A stretch of 64,000 bases of DNA from assembly GCF_026213295.1 (NCBI RefSeq), contig NC_079414.1:6253847-6317846 (forward strand), read 5' to 3'. The notes beneath the pieces are model-generated. The model was given only the letters and a program-made list of their open reading frames with translations, was not told the DNA's origin and ran no database searches. The stretch is from Gadus chalcogrammus. Taxonomy: Eukaryota; Chordata; Actinopteri; Gadiformes; Gadidae. Positions 46,010 to 56,586 of the stretch are shown in pieces. The position numbers were made by a program, and so were the translations under genes. Positions within the stretch are counted from its first letter, which is position 1. Each line of letters starts with the position of its first letter.

Positions 46010-47690
46010 TCCATGTTTTTCTTTCGGTGTTAAATGTGCGCGTGCTTGCGCTTTATAAATAAGAACGCTATATTTTGATGCGGACAGTGGTCAAAACATG
46101 GCTTGTTTCAGACTTTTATTGGTGATCACTCTGCTCTGGTTTCTACTGATAAGCACTGAATCCTCCAAGAACACCTACGGGAGAGGGGAGCTACTCCAGT
46201 TGGACCTTACACCGCAACAGCATTGGATTCCAGCATCAGATATCCCTCTGGAATGCCTAAGGTCTACACCATTCACTCGGAGGAAGCGGGGATCGAGAGG
46301 AGGTATCCGCCGGCAAGTTCGAGGAAGGGGATTTAAACCTTGACTCCAAACCATCATCCTGTCTTACGTGAGGGCACTGAGGAACAAAATTGACGAACTA
46401 CATGCCACAGAACACCTGTTTAAATACAGGGATAGTTGCATTTTGTGCTTCAGTGAAACAGGGTTAAAGGACACGGTTAATTATGACAGTATTTCCCTTC
46501 CGGGGTTTGGGACACCAATAAGAATCGACAGAGACCAACAAACCACTGGGAAATCGATTGGTGGCGGTCTCTGTACATAACCACACAATAGTGCAAACAA
46601 TTTGTAATCAGACACACTGTTGGTTCCCCAAACCTAGAACTCCTCTCCGTTTCCCTAACGGCCCGTTTCCACCCGACGCGTTACGCCGGGATTCCACCGC
46701 ACGCATTACGGCCGCGTTATGGCTGCGGCACTGACCGGCTGCGACTCCTGCCCTGCGTGCATTTCCACCGGAATAAAATGCACGGGCTGTATCATGAGCT
46801 GTGTCTCATACTGTACACAAATGACTGTGAGCCAAACCCCTGAATGTTCTCTTATCAAGTTTGCTGACGACACTGCCTTAGTGGGTTTCTTAACAGGTAA
46901 TGAGATTAGCTACAGACAGGAAATTGAACAGTTCCATGAATGGTGCAAAGCTAATTCCTTGATTTTAAATACTCTGAAAACCAAAGAAACGGTAACACAT
47001 TTTAGAACTTTACAGGGGGATGACATAGACATGGTGGAAGAGTATAAGTACCTCGCTACTATCATAGATAACAAACTGACATGGAAGGCTAATACTCAAA
47101 GGCACAACAAAGACTTTATTTCTTAAGAAAGCTGTGTAGTTTTAAGGCTGATACAACCAACTTGAGATTATTTTATTTAACGTGTATACAAATTGTTGTG
47201 ACCTTTGCGATTCAGTGTTGGGGGGTGGCCTGTCTGTCCAGAACAGGAATATGCTGGACAAGGTTACAAAATCAGGATGGAAAATAACTGGAATGGTGGT
47301 GAAAAGCATTACGAAGATTGCTGAGGAATATACAATCAATTTGGCCTTGAGGATACTAGACAATCCACTTCACCCCCTCTTCCCTGAGTACTCCCTTCTC
47401 CCCTCAGGTCTGAGCTACAGAATGCCTTGTCATCTTTTGTCAGTGCTCTGTTTGTTGCAAGGAGTATTCAGTTGATTAACAGGTTGAATTCAGGTAGAGT
47501 GCCATCCTAAAGTATGCAATATGCACTTTGAATGTTTTTTGTTTATTTTTATTGTCTGTTGTATTAGTCTGTAATTGTGTATATCATTGTCTGAGTCTGT
47601 ATGTACTTGTACTGCTGTGCTGTTTGTGCTTATGTTTTTAAAAGTTCCCAAATGCAATACAAATTCCCCTTGCAAGACAAATACCCACAT
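46010..47690 (+). mobile_element. CR1/Rex1-group LINE, internally deleted, with an intact N-terminus
   Basis: The ATG at 46098 opens MACFRLLLVITLLWFLLIST, a signal-peptide-like start, followed by a basic KRGSRGGIRRQVRGRG. After a TGA the endonuclease begins: LSYVRALRNKIDELHA (46360) and DSCILCFSETGLKD (46430). A GC-rich Harbinger-like piece (46660-46790) then replaces most of the protein. RT resumes with LIKFADDTALVGFLTG (46855) and EYKYLATIIDNKLTW (47040). The 3' UTR runs to about 47690. The APE domain plus FADD box supports the CR1/Rex1 group. Confidence 0.7.
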
Positions 47691-47754
47691 ATATATACAT
47701 ACACACATACATATACATATATTTTTACATATGTATAGATATATGTATATATAT

Positions 47755-48190
47755 CAGTGGCGGCTGGTGATCAAAAATGTTGGTGGCGCACAGTAATAAA
47801 CAGGGGGTCTGTGGTCTGGGGTTCCCCCCCCCATAATTTTTTTTTAATTTAATAGATTTGATTACCTGTATTCTGGTGCATTTTCGGGATGGCCACTACC
47901 TATTTACCTACTATTCATTGAGATTCATAGCCTAAATCCTGACTTGCAGGGCCTGGAGAAGCTTACACTGCATATACAGACCTACTTTATGGCCATTACC
48001 CATCATTGTTATTCTGATATTGAGACAAATCATGATCACTGTCCTATAGTGTCCAATTTTTGTGAGTCTCAATGTCTACTTCAAATGCAGTTAGAAATAT
48101 GGGACAGTTGCTTCATTTTGTTTATATGCTACAGGTCGAAAGACTAAATTAATATTTAACTTAGTCTTACTTGCTCCTTTTAAGTATAAC
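47755..48190 (+). mobile_element. Left end of a hAT (Tip100-like) element
   Basis: It starts cagtggcggctggtgatcaa after an (AT)-rich tract and contains ggtctggggttcccccccc. This is the inverse of the terminus at 45845. The element runs into the LINE at about 48195 and has no recognised right end. No coding. Confidence 0.5.
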
Positions 48191-48547
48191 ATTGCTTTAG
48201 TTAGTTAGTTAGGCCCCTTTGTATTCCTTTCGGAACATAGGCCATTGATGAATCGTTTCCACCCCCGTCTTGTTCCATCCTCTCCAGGTATTTCCATGTC
48301 ATTCCCTTCTTTTTCACATCTAGCTCTGTGCTCCTTCTCCAGGTTTTTTTGGGCCTCCCTCTTCTCCGTTTGCCTTGTGGGTTCCATGTTAGTGCCTGTT
48401 TGGTTATTGCTGTTTTGCCTTTTCTTAGTGTGTGACCTATCCAGCTCCACTTTCTCCTTATCAGCTGTATCTCTATTGGCTCTTGATTGGTGCGTTCCCA
48501 CAGGTTGGTGTTACTGATACGGTTTGGCCAGAAGATCCTGAGGATAC

Positions 48548-49800
48548 TGTGGCATCCCGCCCCGTAAGCCTCGGCCCGGACCAGCCCGAGGGTTGGTCCT
48601 GGACGGCGTGTACCGCCATCCAGGACCAATCAGTCACCCATCAGACGGCGACCGAGAGCAGCCCTTTCGCCTCCCCAATCAGTGTGATTGGGGGACACCT
48701 GGCCGAAAGCCGAGGAGGCAATATAAAATGACTGACATTTGGGCAGACCAGGGAGGAGAGGGAGGAAGGAGGATGCGCTCGGGTCCGCGAGCAGCTAGAG
48801 GCCCACGGAGGCCCTAGAGACCGCAAGTACCTTGTTTGTTGAAACCCTTTAACCCTCGCTAAACGTGTCGTTTATCCGTGGAACCCGCCCCAATCGAGTA
48901 CCGGGTTGCCACACATGGTGGAGAATGCAGGCATGAAGAACCCTCTACAACCCCCCGGTAAAGTACCCCACCAATTAAGAATGCAGAATCCGGACGGGAC
49001 AGACGCCGCCGCCGCAAGAGACGCCGCCGCCGCAAGGGACGCCGCCGCCGCAAGGGATGCCGCCGCCGCCGCAAGGGACGCCGCCGCAAGGGACGCCGCC
49101 GCCGCCGCAAGGGACGCCGCCGCCGCCGCCGCAGGGGACGCCGCCGCTGGGGACGCCGCCGCCGCCGCAAGGGACGCCGCCGCCGCCGCCGCAAGAGACG
49201 CCGCAGCCGCCGCAAGAGACGCCGCAGCCGCCGCAAGAGACGCCGCCGCCGCCGCAAGGGACGCTGCTGCCGCAGCAGGAGACGAGGCCGCAGAGCGGGA
49301 CGAGGCCGCAGAGCGAGAAGAGGCCGCAGAGCGAAACCGGGACGGGACGTTGCCGTCGGCCTACGCGGACGTGGGGACGGGCCGGCCCTGCATGCTGGCG
49401 ACCTGTTGGGCGCAGGGGACGTCCGGGAGCCCGACCGTACCAGCACGGGTCATGGCAAAGGACACGCAGGCCCTGCTGGAGGCAGCGTGGTCACCCTCCT
49501 CCGCCCCGACTTGGCGGGAGGAAGGGAGGGGGGACCCATGGAGGTGGCCTGCGTGCACGGGGGGACCCGGACCTACGAGACCTGCCACGTGGTCATCCGG
49601 ACCCCACACGGGGTGTTCACGGCTCGGGCGGGGATTGTACCCAACCTCCCCGTGCCGCTCCTGATTGGGAGGGATTGCCCGATGTTTCGCCGGCTTTGGG
49701 ACCCGGCACGAGAATCCCGGGGCAGGAGTGATGCGGTCGCCGTCGCGGCAAGAGATGCGGTCGCCTTCGCGGCAAGGGATGCGGTCGTCGACGCTGCGAG
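48548..49800 (+). mobile_element. Gmr1-type fragment: 5' LTR, repeat-expanded gag and protease
   Basis: A full 5' LTR (48548-48913, TGTGGCATCCCGCC to GGTTGCCACA) is followed by the primer-site text atggtggagaatgcaggcat. A short Gag start RMQNPDG then runs into an Ala/Arg/Asp-coding minisatellite (48994-49340). The protease region includes LATCWAQGTSGSPTVPARVM near 49395, and its active-site DTGS motif is lost through a small deletion (ALLEAAWSP). The copy stops near 49737 with more of the same repeat up to about 49800. No integrase, RT or 3' LTR remains. Confidence 0.82.
48994..49340. repeat. GC-rich minisatellite, unit gacgccgccgccgcaag
   Basis: Irregular units of 12 to 24 bp built from gccgcc runs and gcaaggga joints. 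In one frame it encodes repeats of A(3-6)RD. It replaces almost all of the gag found in the complete element. Related sequence, gatgcggtcgccgtcgcggc, appears at 49728-49800. Confidence 0.88.
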
Positions 49801-50462
49801 AGTATTTTTAGTATTGAGTGAGATGTTTTTAGTTTTCCAGATCTTATTTAATATGTTGAATGATGTTCTTGCTTTCCCAATTCTTGACTTCACATCTTCC
49901 TCTGTCCCACCGTCCACAGCTACCACACTTCCCAGATATGTACATTTGATGACCTCTTCCAGTATTTGGTCCCCGATGTTTATAGGACTCATGCTTTTGT
50001 TGTTTATCCACATTATTTTGGTTTTTGCTCCGTTTATATTAAGCGCCAGTCCTGCTGCTGTTGTTTCTAGCAGTTGGGGATTTCTCTCGCATCTGCTGGT
50101 GGCTATGTGAGAGTAGTGCAATGTCATTTGCAAAGTCGAGGTCATCTAGCTGTTCTGTCAGACTCCATTGGATGCTAGTATTTTTATTGTGGGTAGTTTG
50201 CTTCATGGTCCAGTCAATGCACAAGAGGAAAAGGAAAGGGGAAAGCAGGCAGCCCTATTTCACCCCGGTGAGCACTGTGAATGTTTCTTGAGCCTATCCT
50301 TTGTGGAGCACTTGGCATTGCATGTCCTGGTATGTGTTCTTGATGATGTTTATGTATTTGGGGGGGATTCAGTAGTGTGCCATTAAATTCCATAGCCGCT
50401 TTCGGTATACTGTCAAATGCTTTTTCAAAGTAAATGAAATTGACGTAAACCGGTGTGTTCCT

Positions 50463-50972
50463 TTATATAGATTGTTCATTGATGATCCTGAGGGTAGCAA
50501 TTTGGTCACTGCATGATCTTCCATTTCTGAAACCAGCTTGGTTCTCTCTCAGCTCATCGTCAACCCCCTTTCGCAGTCTCTCTAAAATGATGCGACTGAG
50601 CACTTTGCCTGGTGTTGATAGCAACATGATTCCTCGGTAGTTATTGCAATCCCTGAGGTCTCCTTTCTTAGGAATGATTGCAATAAGCCCGTCCTTCCAG
50701 TCTGCTGTTATATTTTCCTCATCTTCCCATATTTCCTTGATCAGCTGGTATAGCATGGTGGTTGAGGTTTCAACATCAGCATGTTGGGCCTCCGCTGGGA
50801 TGTCATCTGGCCCTGCTGCTTTGCCACGTCGTAGTGCCTTAATGGCCTTCCTTACCTCAGATCTTGTTGGGGGGGCACAGTTGATGTTGGAATCTCTATT
50901 TTTTTGACCACATCCCTGAAATGCTCTGTCCATCTTTGGTGTTGTTCTTCCTTGGTGGTAAGGAGTCGTCAC
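50463..50972 (-). pseudogene. LINE reverse transcriptase, fingers and palm
   Basis: Contains SEVRKAIKALRRGKAAGPDD, WKDGLIAIIPKKGDLRDCNN, YRGIMLLSTPGKVLSRI and ENQAGFRNGRSCSDQIATLR. These are RT motifs 0 to 2a of APE-type LINEs. The following motif A region is interrupted after the INEQSI residues. Confidence 0.8.
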
Positions 50973-51253
50973 TGTTTATCACGGATTTGTGTGTTCGTCT
51001 GTCTGAACTTTCCGGACAGTTTCTTGGTGGTCATTTATAGGTCCTTGAGGTTGTTTTTTCCAGCTGCTTCCTGTGCTTCTCGTGCCAAGGCCTCGATGTA
51101 ATTCTGTTTATGACATTTAGCGCTTTCCTTCACCTCCTTGTTTGCTAACTCGTAGTCTTTGTGGGCTGCTGCCTTTCTTGCTCGGGTTTTGCATTTGTTT
51201 AGTGTGTCCTTTTTTGCCCTCCTCTCTTCTATTCTTTTCAGTGTTTCTGTTGA

Positions 51254-51788
51254 TGTGGTGGGATTTCTAATAACGACTTATCTAATTCACTTCAACTAGC
51301 TATAGGCAAGAGGAATCGGAGAGTCCAGGTCAAGTATAGATGGAGAGTTTATTGCCACCCGCAAACGAGAGACAACAAAGCCGAATGGTATTCGCGAATA
51401 AATACACACTGCCGAATGAATCCCGTACAGCTCCTTATATCCCCAATCCTTACACAATACAAAGTTGGACTTTCATCAAATATTGATGTGCATAGAATTT
51501 CCCATCTGGGTCATACTGTGTGGATGTCAGCATACTCTCATGTCTTCTGAATCCCAATGTGACCTTAGAACATATATTATCCTTATACATACAGAGATGA
51601 TGCACACGTGTGAATGTAAGCATTGTCTTCAGAGAGTGGTGTGCCACATGGCACATCAGATGGGACTGGACTCATAACATCTAGGCTAAAGGTGATCAGC
51701 TCTTTTCCACTATTAAAGTATGTATATGATATGTAGGCCTAATAATAATCATAGTTTGACATAAAATGTAATGTTCATTTCTACCACA
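51254..51788 (-). mobile_element. Solo LTR, 535 bp, with 4-bp TSD
   Basis: It begins TGTGGTGGGATTTC and ends TTTCTACCACA (6-bp inverted TGTGGT/ACCACA). The 4-bp direct repeat ttga flanks it at 51250-51253 and 51789-51792. A minus-strand AATAAA is present near 51350 (plus-strand gagagtttattgcc), so transcription runs on the minus strand. It is unrelated to the Gmr1 LTRs beyond the first bases. Confidence 0.8.
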
Positions 51789-52599
51789 TTGACAACCAGG
51801 GTTTGTGTTTTGTTGTCTTTTTCCCCACCACTTCTAGGCATGTTTCCTTCCATATGTTTTTCAGGCTGTTCCAGCACTCTTCCACTGATTGTTGGAGATC
51901 TTGCCGGGCTTGAAACCTGTTCTGTAGGGTGGTTTGATACAGTTCAGTTGTTCCAATGTCCTGGAAGAGCTGTAGGTTGAATTTTGTTCTGCTGTCAGAG
52001 GGGTTGTTGCAGCGCTTTAGCTTAAGTTGGAGTTTTGCAGCAAGTAAGTGGTGGTCTGTCCCGGCGTCTGCCCCCCTCTTCACTCGTACATCCAGGAGAG
52101 AGTGCCTAAACTTCCTGTTTATACATATGTGGTCGAGTTGGTTTTCGGTAGTGTGATCAGATGATATCCAGGTGGCTTTGTGGATGAGTTTATGGGGGAA
52201 AACAGTCCCTCCTATAACCAGATTGTTGTCAGCACATACATCTGCAAATCTCTCCCCATTTTCGTTCATGGTGCCAAGTCCATGCTTTCCCATAGCCAGT
52301 TCGTATCCATTGTTGTTATTTCCCACTTTGGCATTCATGTCGCCCATGAGTAAGAGAAGGTCTTTTTCTTTTCTGGTCTGGAGTAGACGTTGTAGCTGGT
52401 TGTAGAAATTGTCCTTTAGTTCCTCATCAGTATTGTTGGTGGGTGCATAGCACTGTATGATTTGAAGGTTGATTATTTTATGGGTGGTTTGGAATCTTGC
52501 AGTGAGGATTCTTGAATGTATGGGCTCCCAGCTGATGAGGGCCCTCTGTGCTTCTTTGGAGAGCATAAATGGCACTCCCTCAAAAATCCAGAAAATCAC
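51781..52599 (-). pseudogene. LINE AP endonuclease domain
   Basis: Open on the minus strand, with LQIIQCYAPTNNTDEELKD (residues near 45), LLLLMGDMNAKVGNNNNGYE (GDMNA is the Asp-x-Asn block), NQLDHICINRKFR and GADAGTDHHLLAAKLQLKLK (TDHHL replaces the SDH block). The start of the domain with the QE motif is lost at the junction with a repeat near 52590. The frame ends in the solo LTR. Confidence 0.8.
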
Positions 52600-52790
52600 A
52601 TTGTATGATGTGATGGAAAATCTACATGTATTTGATACACCGATTATTCGATTTCGCAGGTTTTCCCACTTTCAAAGCAAGTCTGTAATTTTTATCATAG
52701 GTACTCTTCAACTGTGAGTGATGGAATCTAAACCAAAAATCCAGAAAATCACAGTGTATGATTTTTAAGTAATGTGATGGAAAATCTACA
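52600..52790. repeat. Short repeat with aaaatccagaaaatcac motifs
   Basis: The motif aaaatccagaaaatcaca occurs at about 52583 and 52737, and gatggaaaatctacatg at 52614 and 52777. This is a doubled unit of an unassigned dispersed repeat. The retroviral LTR starts exactly after the second aaaatctaca. Confidence 0.5.
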
Positions 52791-53430
52791 TGTTGTTACG
52801 TTTTCGTCTATCTATGAACTTGAGTTTTGTTACTATTTTGTGTGATGCATATATTGCTTGCCTTCTACTCTCTTTGTGGGTCATATAAAGTGTAAACCCT
52901 TGAGTTTCGTGTGATGCATTTATTGCCTGCTGGTTCCTCTCCTTTCGTGTGATGTAATCTATTGAAACATTCTGTTTCCGTGCATTCTGTTTCCTTTGAT
53001 GTGTGGGCCTGTTCCTTGACTCCATGGGGAGCGTTGACAAAGCAAAGGGTTACATGGCACGGCCGCGACCCCCTTTTATGACATCCTGGGGAGCTTCAAT
53101 TGTAAAGATTACCATCTGGTAAGCAAAGGACAGACCCCCTCCAGAACCCAACCCAAGTGAATAAGAACTCATGACTTGGAACACTTGGTGGACTTCTCTT
53201 AGCGTACCTTTCGAGTATGAAGTAAGCGAACTTCCATCTGAGGCCTAAGATTATTGTATTGTATGCCTGTTTTGTTGTTTGTTGATGCATGTTGTGATGT
53301 ATCTTTGTTCGTACTTTTATTACAAATATATATGACCAGCCAGTAATTGCCTGCAAGTATTGTGTGTTTTTTGCATCTAAATATCTCATCTGTCTTAGAC
53401 GCAATATCTGATAGAGAAATTGCCACGACA
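52791..53430 (+). repeat. 5' LTR of the retroviral remnant
   Basis: It begins TGTTGTTACG and ends GCCACGACA. It shares long blocks with 56080-56172 and 61084-61562, for example acatggcacggccgcga, gacatcctggggagcttcaa and aagattaccatctggtaa. The match between the two LTRs fixes both copies. Confidence 0.85.
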
Positions 53431-53433
53431 ATT

Positions 53434-53451
53434 TGGGGGCTCGTCCGGGAT
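53434..53451 (+). other. Primer-binding site, tRNA-Pro type
   Basis: TGGGGGCTCGTCCGGGAT, three bases after the LTR end, is the classical 18-nt complement of the tRNA-Pro 3' end used by many gammaretroviruses. Confidence 0.93.
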
Positions 53452-54054
53452 ACCTAACCTGAAGATTTGACGAAATATCGCTCATAGACAGGTCCGAGGC
53501 GGTCCCAAAGCTCTACCTCGCCTCCAGGTGACTGCAACCAGATTAATTGGGTCGAGGAGGGGGTGCCTGTGGGGGATAAACTAAGGGTTCTTCAGTACGG
53601 TATCCAGAGAAAAAAGAATTTGAGCAGATGAGATCACAATACCTGTTTAAGCGACAGGAAATCCGTTACGGGAACGATATATACTGTTTTGGGAACGTAT
53701 ATCCGAACGATCGGCCGCGTTCGAGGAACTCTGTTAAAGGAACATACGGTAAAGCAACTTCGGTTCCGTCAATATATATATGGTTATATATGTAACAGTA
53801 AGGGCAGCTAGGGTCTGTCAAAACGGTAAAGGGAAACCCGTTAAGCGCTGTTGGGGTCATATATATGAATAAATAATAATAATAGGTATACATTCGTTAA
53901 TAAATATGTATATATGTGTAGTGACAAGGAGGTTACAGTGATATTAGATAATAGTAACTAGCATGTATGGATCTAAAAATAGATAATAGATTGGGAGAAA
54001 CATGGAGCGGCTCTGGAGAGTTTAAAATATTGGTATAAACCGGGCTTTCCTGAG

Positions 54055-54724
54055 ATGGGGAGTTTTAGCTTGAAACGGTTGTTGGAGTCAGAGAAGGAAA
54101 AGAAAAGTTTTAAATTATGTTGGTGTGCATTTTATTGCTGGGAAAGAGAGGGCCAGGATAGAAAAACAAATCAGCCAGGGACAGAGAGCGTAGAGAATGT
54201 AGTGATTTTTTATCTCAATTTCACCCGAGATGTAAACCCGGACTACACCGGCGGAGCGAGTGCGAATCCCCCTTCACCTCCACCGTGTGACGACAACGCC
54301 CAGGCCGCCGCTCCATCATTCAACCTCTATCCAGACCTCACAGCAAAGGAGGAAGCACCCGCAAAAAACGCAACGGGGGTTATGGCAGTTTGGCATACGT
54401 TTTCTGTGCATGGAGACCCAGTGACATTAAGGACATAGCAGAATGTCTCCTGGACCCATCTGCAGTGGGAGGGTAATCCCTCGCTACAGCCATTCTGTAA
54501 ATGGCCCATCACCCATCGGCGAAGTATGCCAAGTCAAACTGGGCCTACAGTGGGGTCGCATTCAAGGCGACATTCCCGGGAGAGACCAAGCTGATATAAT
54601 GTTCGTGGAGGCGCCGGACGGCAAGGATGACCACAGGAAAGTGGGGAAGCACAGACGAAAGCAGGCCTGCTTTCGTTGTGGCGCCATGGATCATTGGTTC
54701 AATGATTTTCCCAAAATAAATTGA
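54055..54724 (+). pseudogene. Retroviral Gag remnant with damaged zinc knuckle
   Basis: Two frames are involved. The first (54055-54438) has a proline-rich stretch (ANPPSPPPCDD) followed by a capsid-start-like segment near its end. The second ends at 54724 with a nucleocapsid-like CFRCGAMDHWFNDFP, in which the last Cys of the CCHC knuckle is replaced by Phe. The capsid body between them is largely deleted. It cannot form particles. Confidence 0.55.
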
Positions 54725-55291
54725 CAAAGACAATGGAATGGGCCGGCTGGCAGTTCACACCTTCCTGTGAAGTGACTGTGAATCATCCAAGCGGCAGAGG
54801 TGGAAAGGGGCATTCACATTGACGGGACGCAGGAGCAGGCTAGGTCCAAGGAGGAGGTATGAGCACCATAACAAAAACACAACAAACACGCGAAATGGTA
54901 GGCTCAGCGTCACAACGCACACAAGCATCACACACAAATGATTGATGTGTGGTTCTCACCAGCCTTACTCGACCTGATCAGCTAGATTTAATGTGTCGCC
55001 TTGGGCTGAGTGCCATTTGCATCGACATAGGCTACCTCCGATGCAAGCCCCAAGATACAAGCATACTCGTGTGTTTTACGCGCATCAGGGTTCTTTTATT
55101 CACGGGACCTGCTGCAAGAGGGACCGGGGTCAATAGCTGACACACTGATAACAAACACACACCACTGCATGCAGAACCAGACAGAAATACAATACATGCC
55201 CACAGATGATTTGCATTTTACTGCCAGAATGTCTTATGATATTTTGTTAATGTTTTATGGCAAAATGGCAAGAAGGTGAATCAACGAATGT

Positions 55292-55645
55292 ATGAGAAAG
55301 ATTGGAAGAAGTATGTGTTATGGAAGGAGAAGGCAGATAGATGAGAACATAAGGCAAGACAAGATAAGGAAAGGGGTGGGGAGAAAGATAACCCATCTGC
55401 ATCTAGTTTTGTTCAAAAAGATCTGGACCTGGACAACGCTCCTCCTCCTTCTGCTTACAGCCCGACCAGTGGCCCAATCCAGTGCAAATACCCCATGTCA
55501 TGACTCCTCTACATCAGACGTTATGAAGTTACAGACCATGGGAGGCCCACCTGAAGAGCTACGGGACGGTCTGCTGGACGACACAAAGAGACAGTCCAGC
55601 AGGATCAACAGCACCAGAGCGGTGGCCTCCATGGTTCCTGTGTAG
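55292..55645 (+). pseudogene. Short frame with basic N-terminus and membrane/signal segment, envelope-leader-like
   Basis: 118 codons including the stop. An Arg/Lys-rich N-terminal ~45 residues precede a hydrophobic LLLLLLTARPVA-type segment and a polar tail containing an NST glycosylation sequon. Position before the 3' LTR and this layout fit the leader end of an envelope gene, but no receptor-binding or fusion domain follows. A chance frame cannot be excluded. Confidence 0.35.
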
Positions 55646-56172
55646 CCACAAGGAAGTGGCCTGAACAAAGAGACAAAGGAGGGTCTCAGAGAAGGGAGAG
55701 ACGTAGGTACAGGCACTTCAAAGGACAGCCCGTGATTCGGATGAGAGGCAGGCAGCAGAGAGAGAGGTGGAGGCGTGTCCAGGCAGATGGAGAGAAGAGC
55801 AGTGTACGGAAAGTATCGCACTAGACACAGCATTCACGCAAATTAAAAGAGACTAGATCATAGTGTTACTAGGGCTGTGTATACATTGTGTGATAGTTTC
55901 TAAGAAGTAATAAAAAGGTTTGAAAGTTATTAAGAAAAGTGGTTTGAAGGATCAGAGACAATTAGAAAAGTTGAAGGTTAAAGAAATGTTTTTAAAAGTC
56001 ATCCAACAGAATTGACACACGCAACCATTGTGCGTACCACCCTCGGAGTGGTGGGACAGTAGAGGAAGAATGGTCACGTAGTGTAAACCTTTGAGTTTCG
56101 TGTGATGCGTTTATTGCCTGCCTGTTCCTCTCCTTTCGTGTGATGTAATCCATTGACACATTCTGTGACCAG

Positions 56173-56535
56173 TGTGGCATCCCGCCCCTGAAGCCTCGGC
56201 CTGAACGGGCCCGCGGAACCGTGAAGGACGGGGTGTACCACCCCCACCCACCAGCCGGCGACGGAGAGCACCGGGTCCTTCCCCCCAATCAGCGGGATGG
56301 GGGACACCTGGCGGCGGGGAGGAGAAAGGCCCGGAGCCACTACAAGAGAGGCAGAGACAAGCATGGACGGGAGAAGCAGAGAGACGCATGGACTGCAGAG
56401 GCTTGAGGCTCACGGAGACCCAAGCGCACCCTTATCCTCTTTGCTTATTGAAATAAACGCCGAAAGTCGGCTTAAACCATCCGTTGCCACGTGTTTCACT
56501 GAATCCCGGCGCATTCTTCATTCCCGGATACCACA
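56173..56535 (+). repeat. 5' LTR of the complete Gmr1 element
   Basis: TGTGGCATCCCGCCCC to CCCGGATACCACA, 363 bp, with AATAAA at 56452-56457. Confidence 0.95.
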
Positions 56536-56537
56536 TA

Positions 56538-56555
56538 TGGTGGAGAATGCAGGCA
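56538..56555 (+). other. Primer-binding site of the complete Gmr1 element, probably tRNA-Ala
   Basis: TGGTGGAGAATGCAGGCA begins two bases after the LTR. From memory, a vertebrate tRNA-Ala acceptor end (CATTCTCCACCA) is complementary to its first 12 bases. The same text follows the LTR at 48913. Confidence 0.6.
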
Positions 56556-56586
56556 TCTTGAGCGTTCCCACTACTACTACCCCACC

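Larger units (their letters stand above)
48195..52590 (-). mobile_element. APE-type LINE (often labelled 'craniofacial development protein 2-like'), split
   Basis: Minus-strand pieces in order are endonuclease (52599-51790), RT start and palm (50972-50463), a FANDIALLSH box (near 50130), a KARTSFNILNKIWKTKN block (near 49860) and the C-terminal block IRRKWSWIGHTLRKG and GKRRRGRPKKTWRR (48500-48340). A solo LTR (51254-51788) and a Gmr1 fragment (48548-49800) interrupt it. The clade (RTE or a relative) is not settled. The palm box reads FAND where FADD is expected, so RT would be inactive. Confidence 0.77.

Noticed and set aside
48859..49446. Arg-Leu-rich and Pro-Gln-rich frames over the gcc minisatellite
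   Set aside because: Alternative-frame readings of the repeat; only the Ala/Arg/Asp frame connects a Gag start to the protease side.
52791..53430. Possible microbial or phage system (CRISPR, integrase cassette, operon)
   Set aside because: Splice sites, LTRs, microsatellites and LINEs show a vertebrate genome; no CRISPR-like spaced repeats or operons are present.
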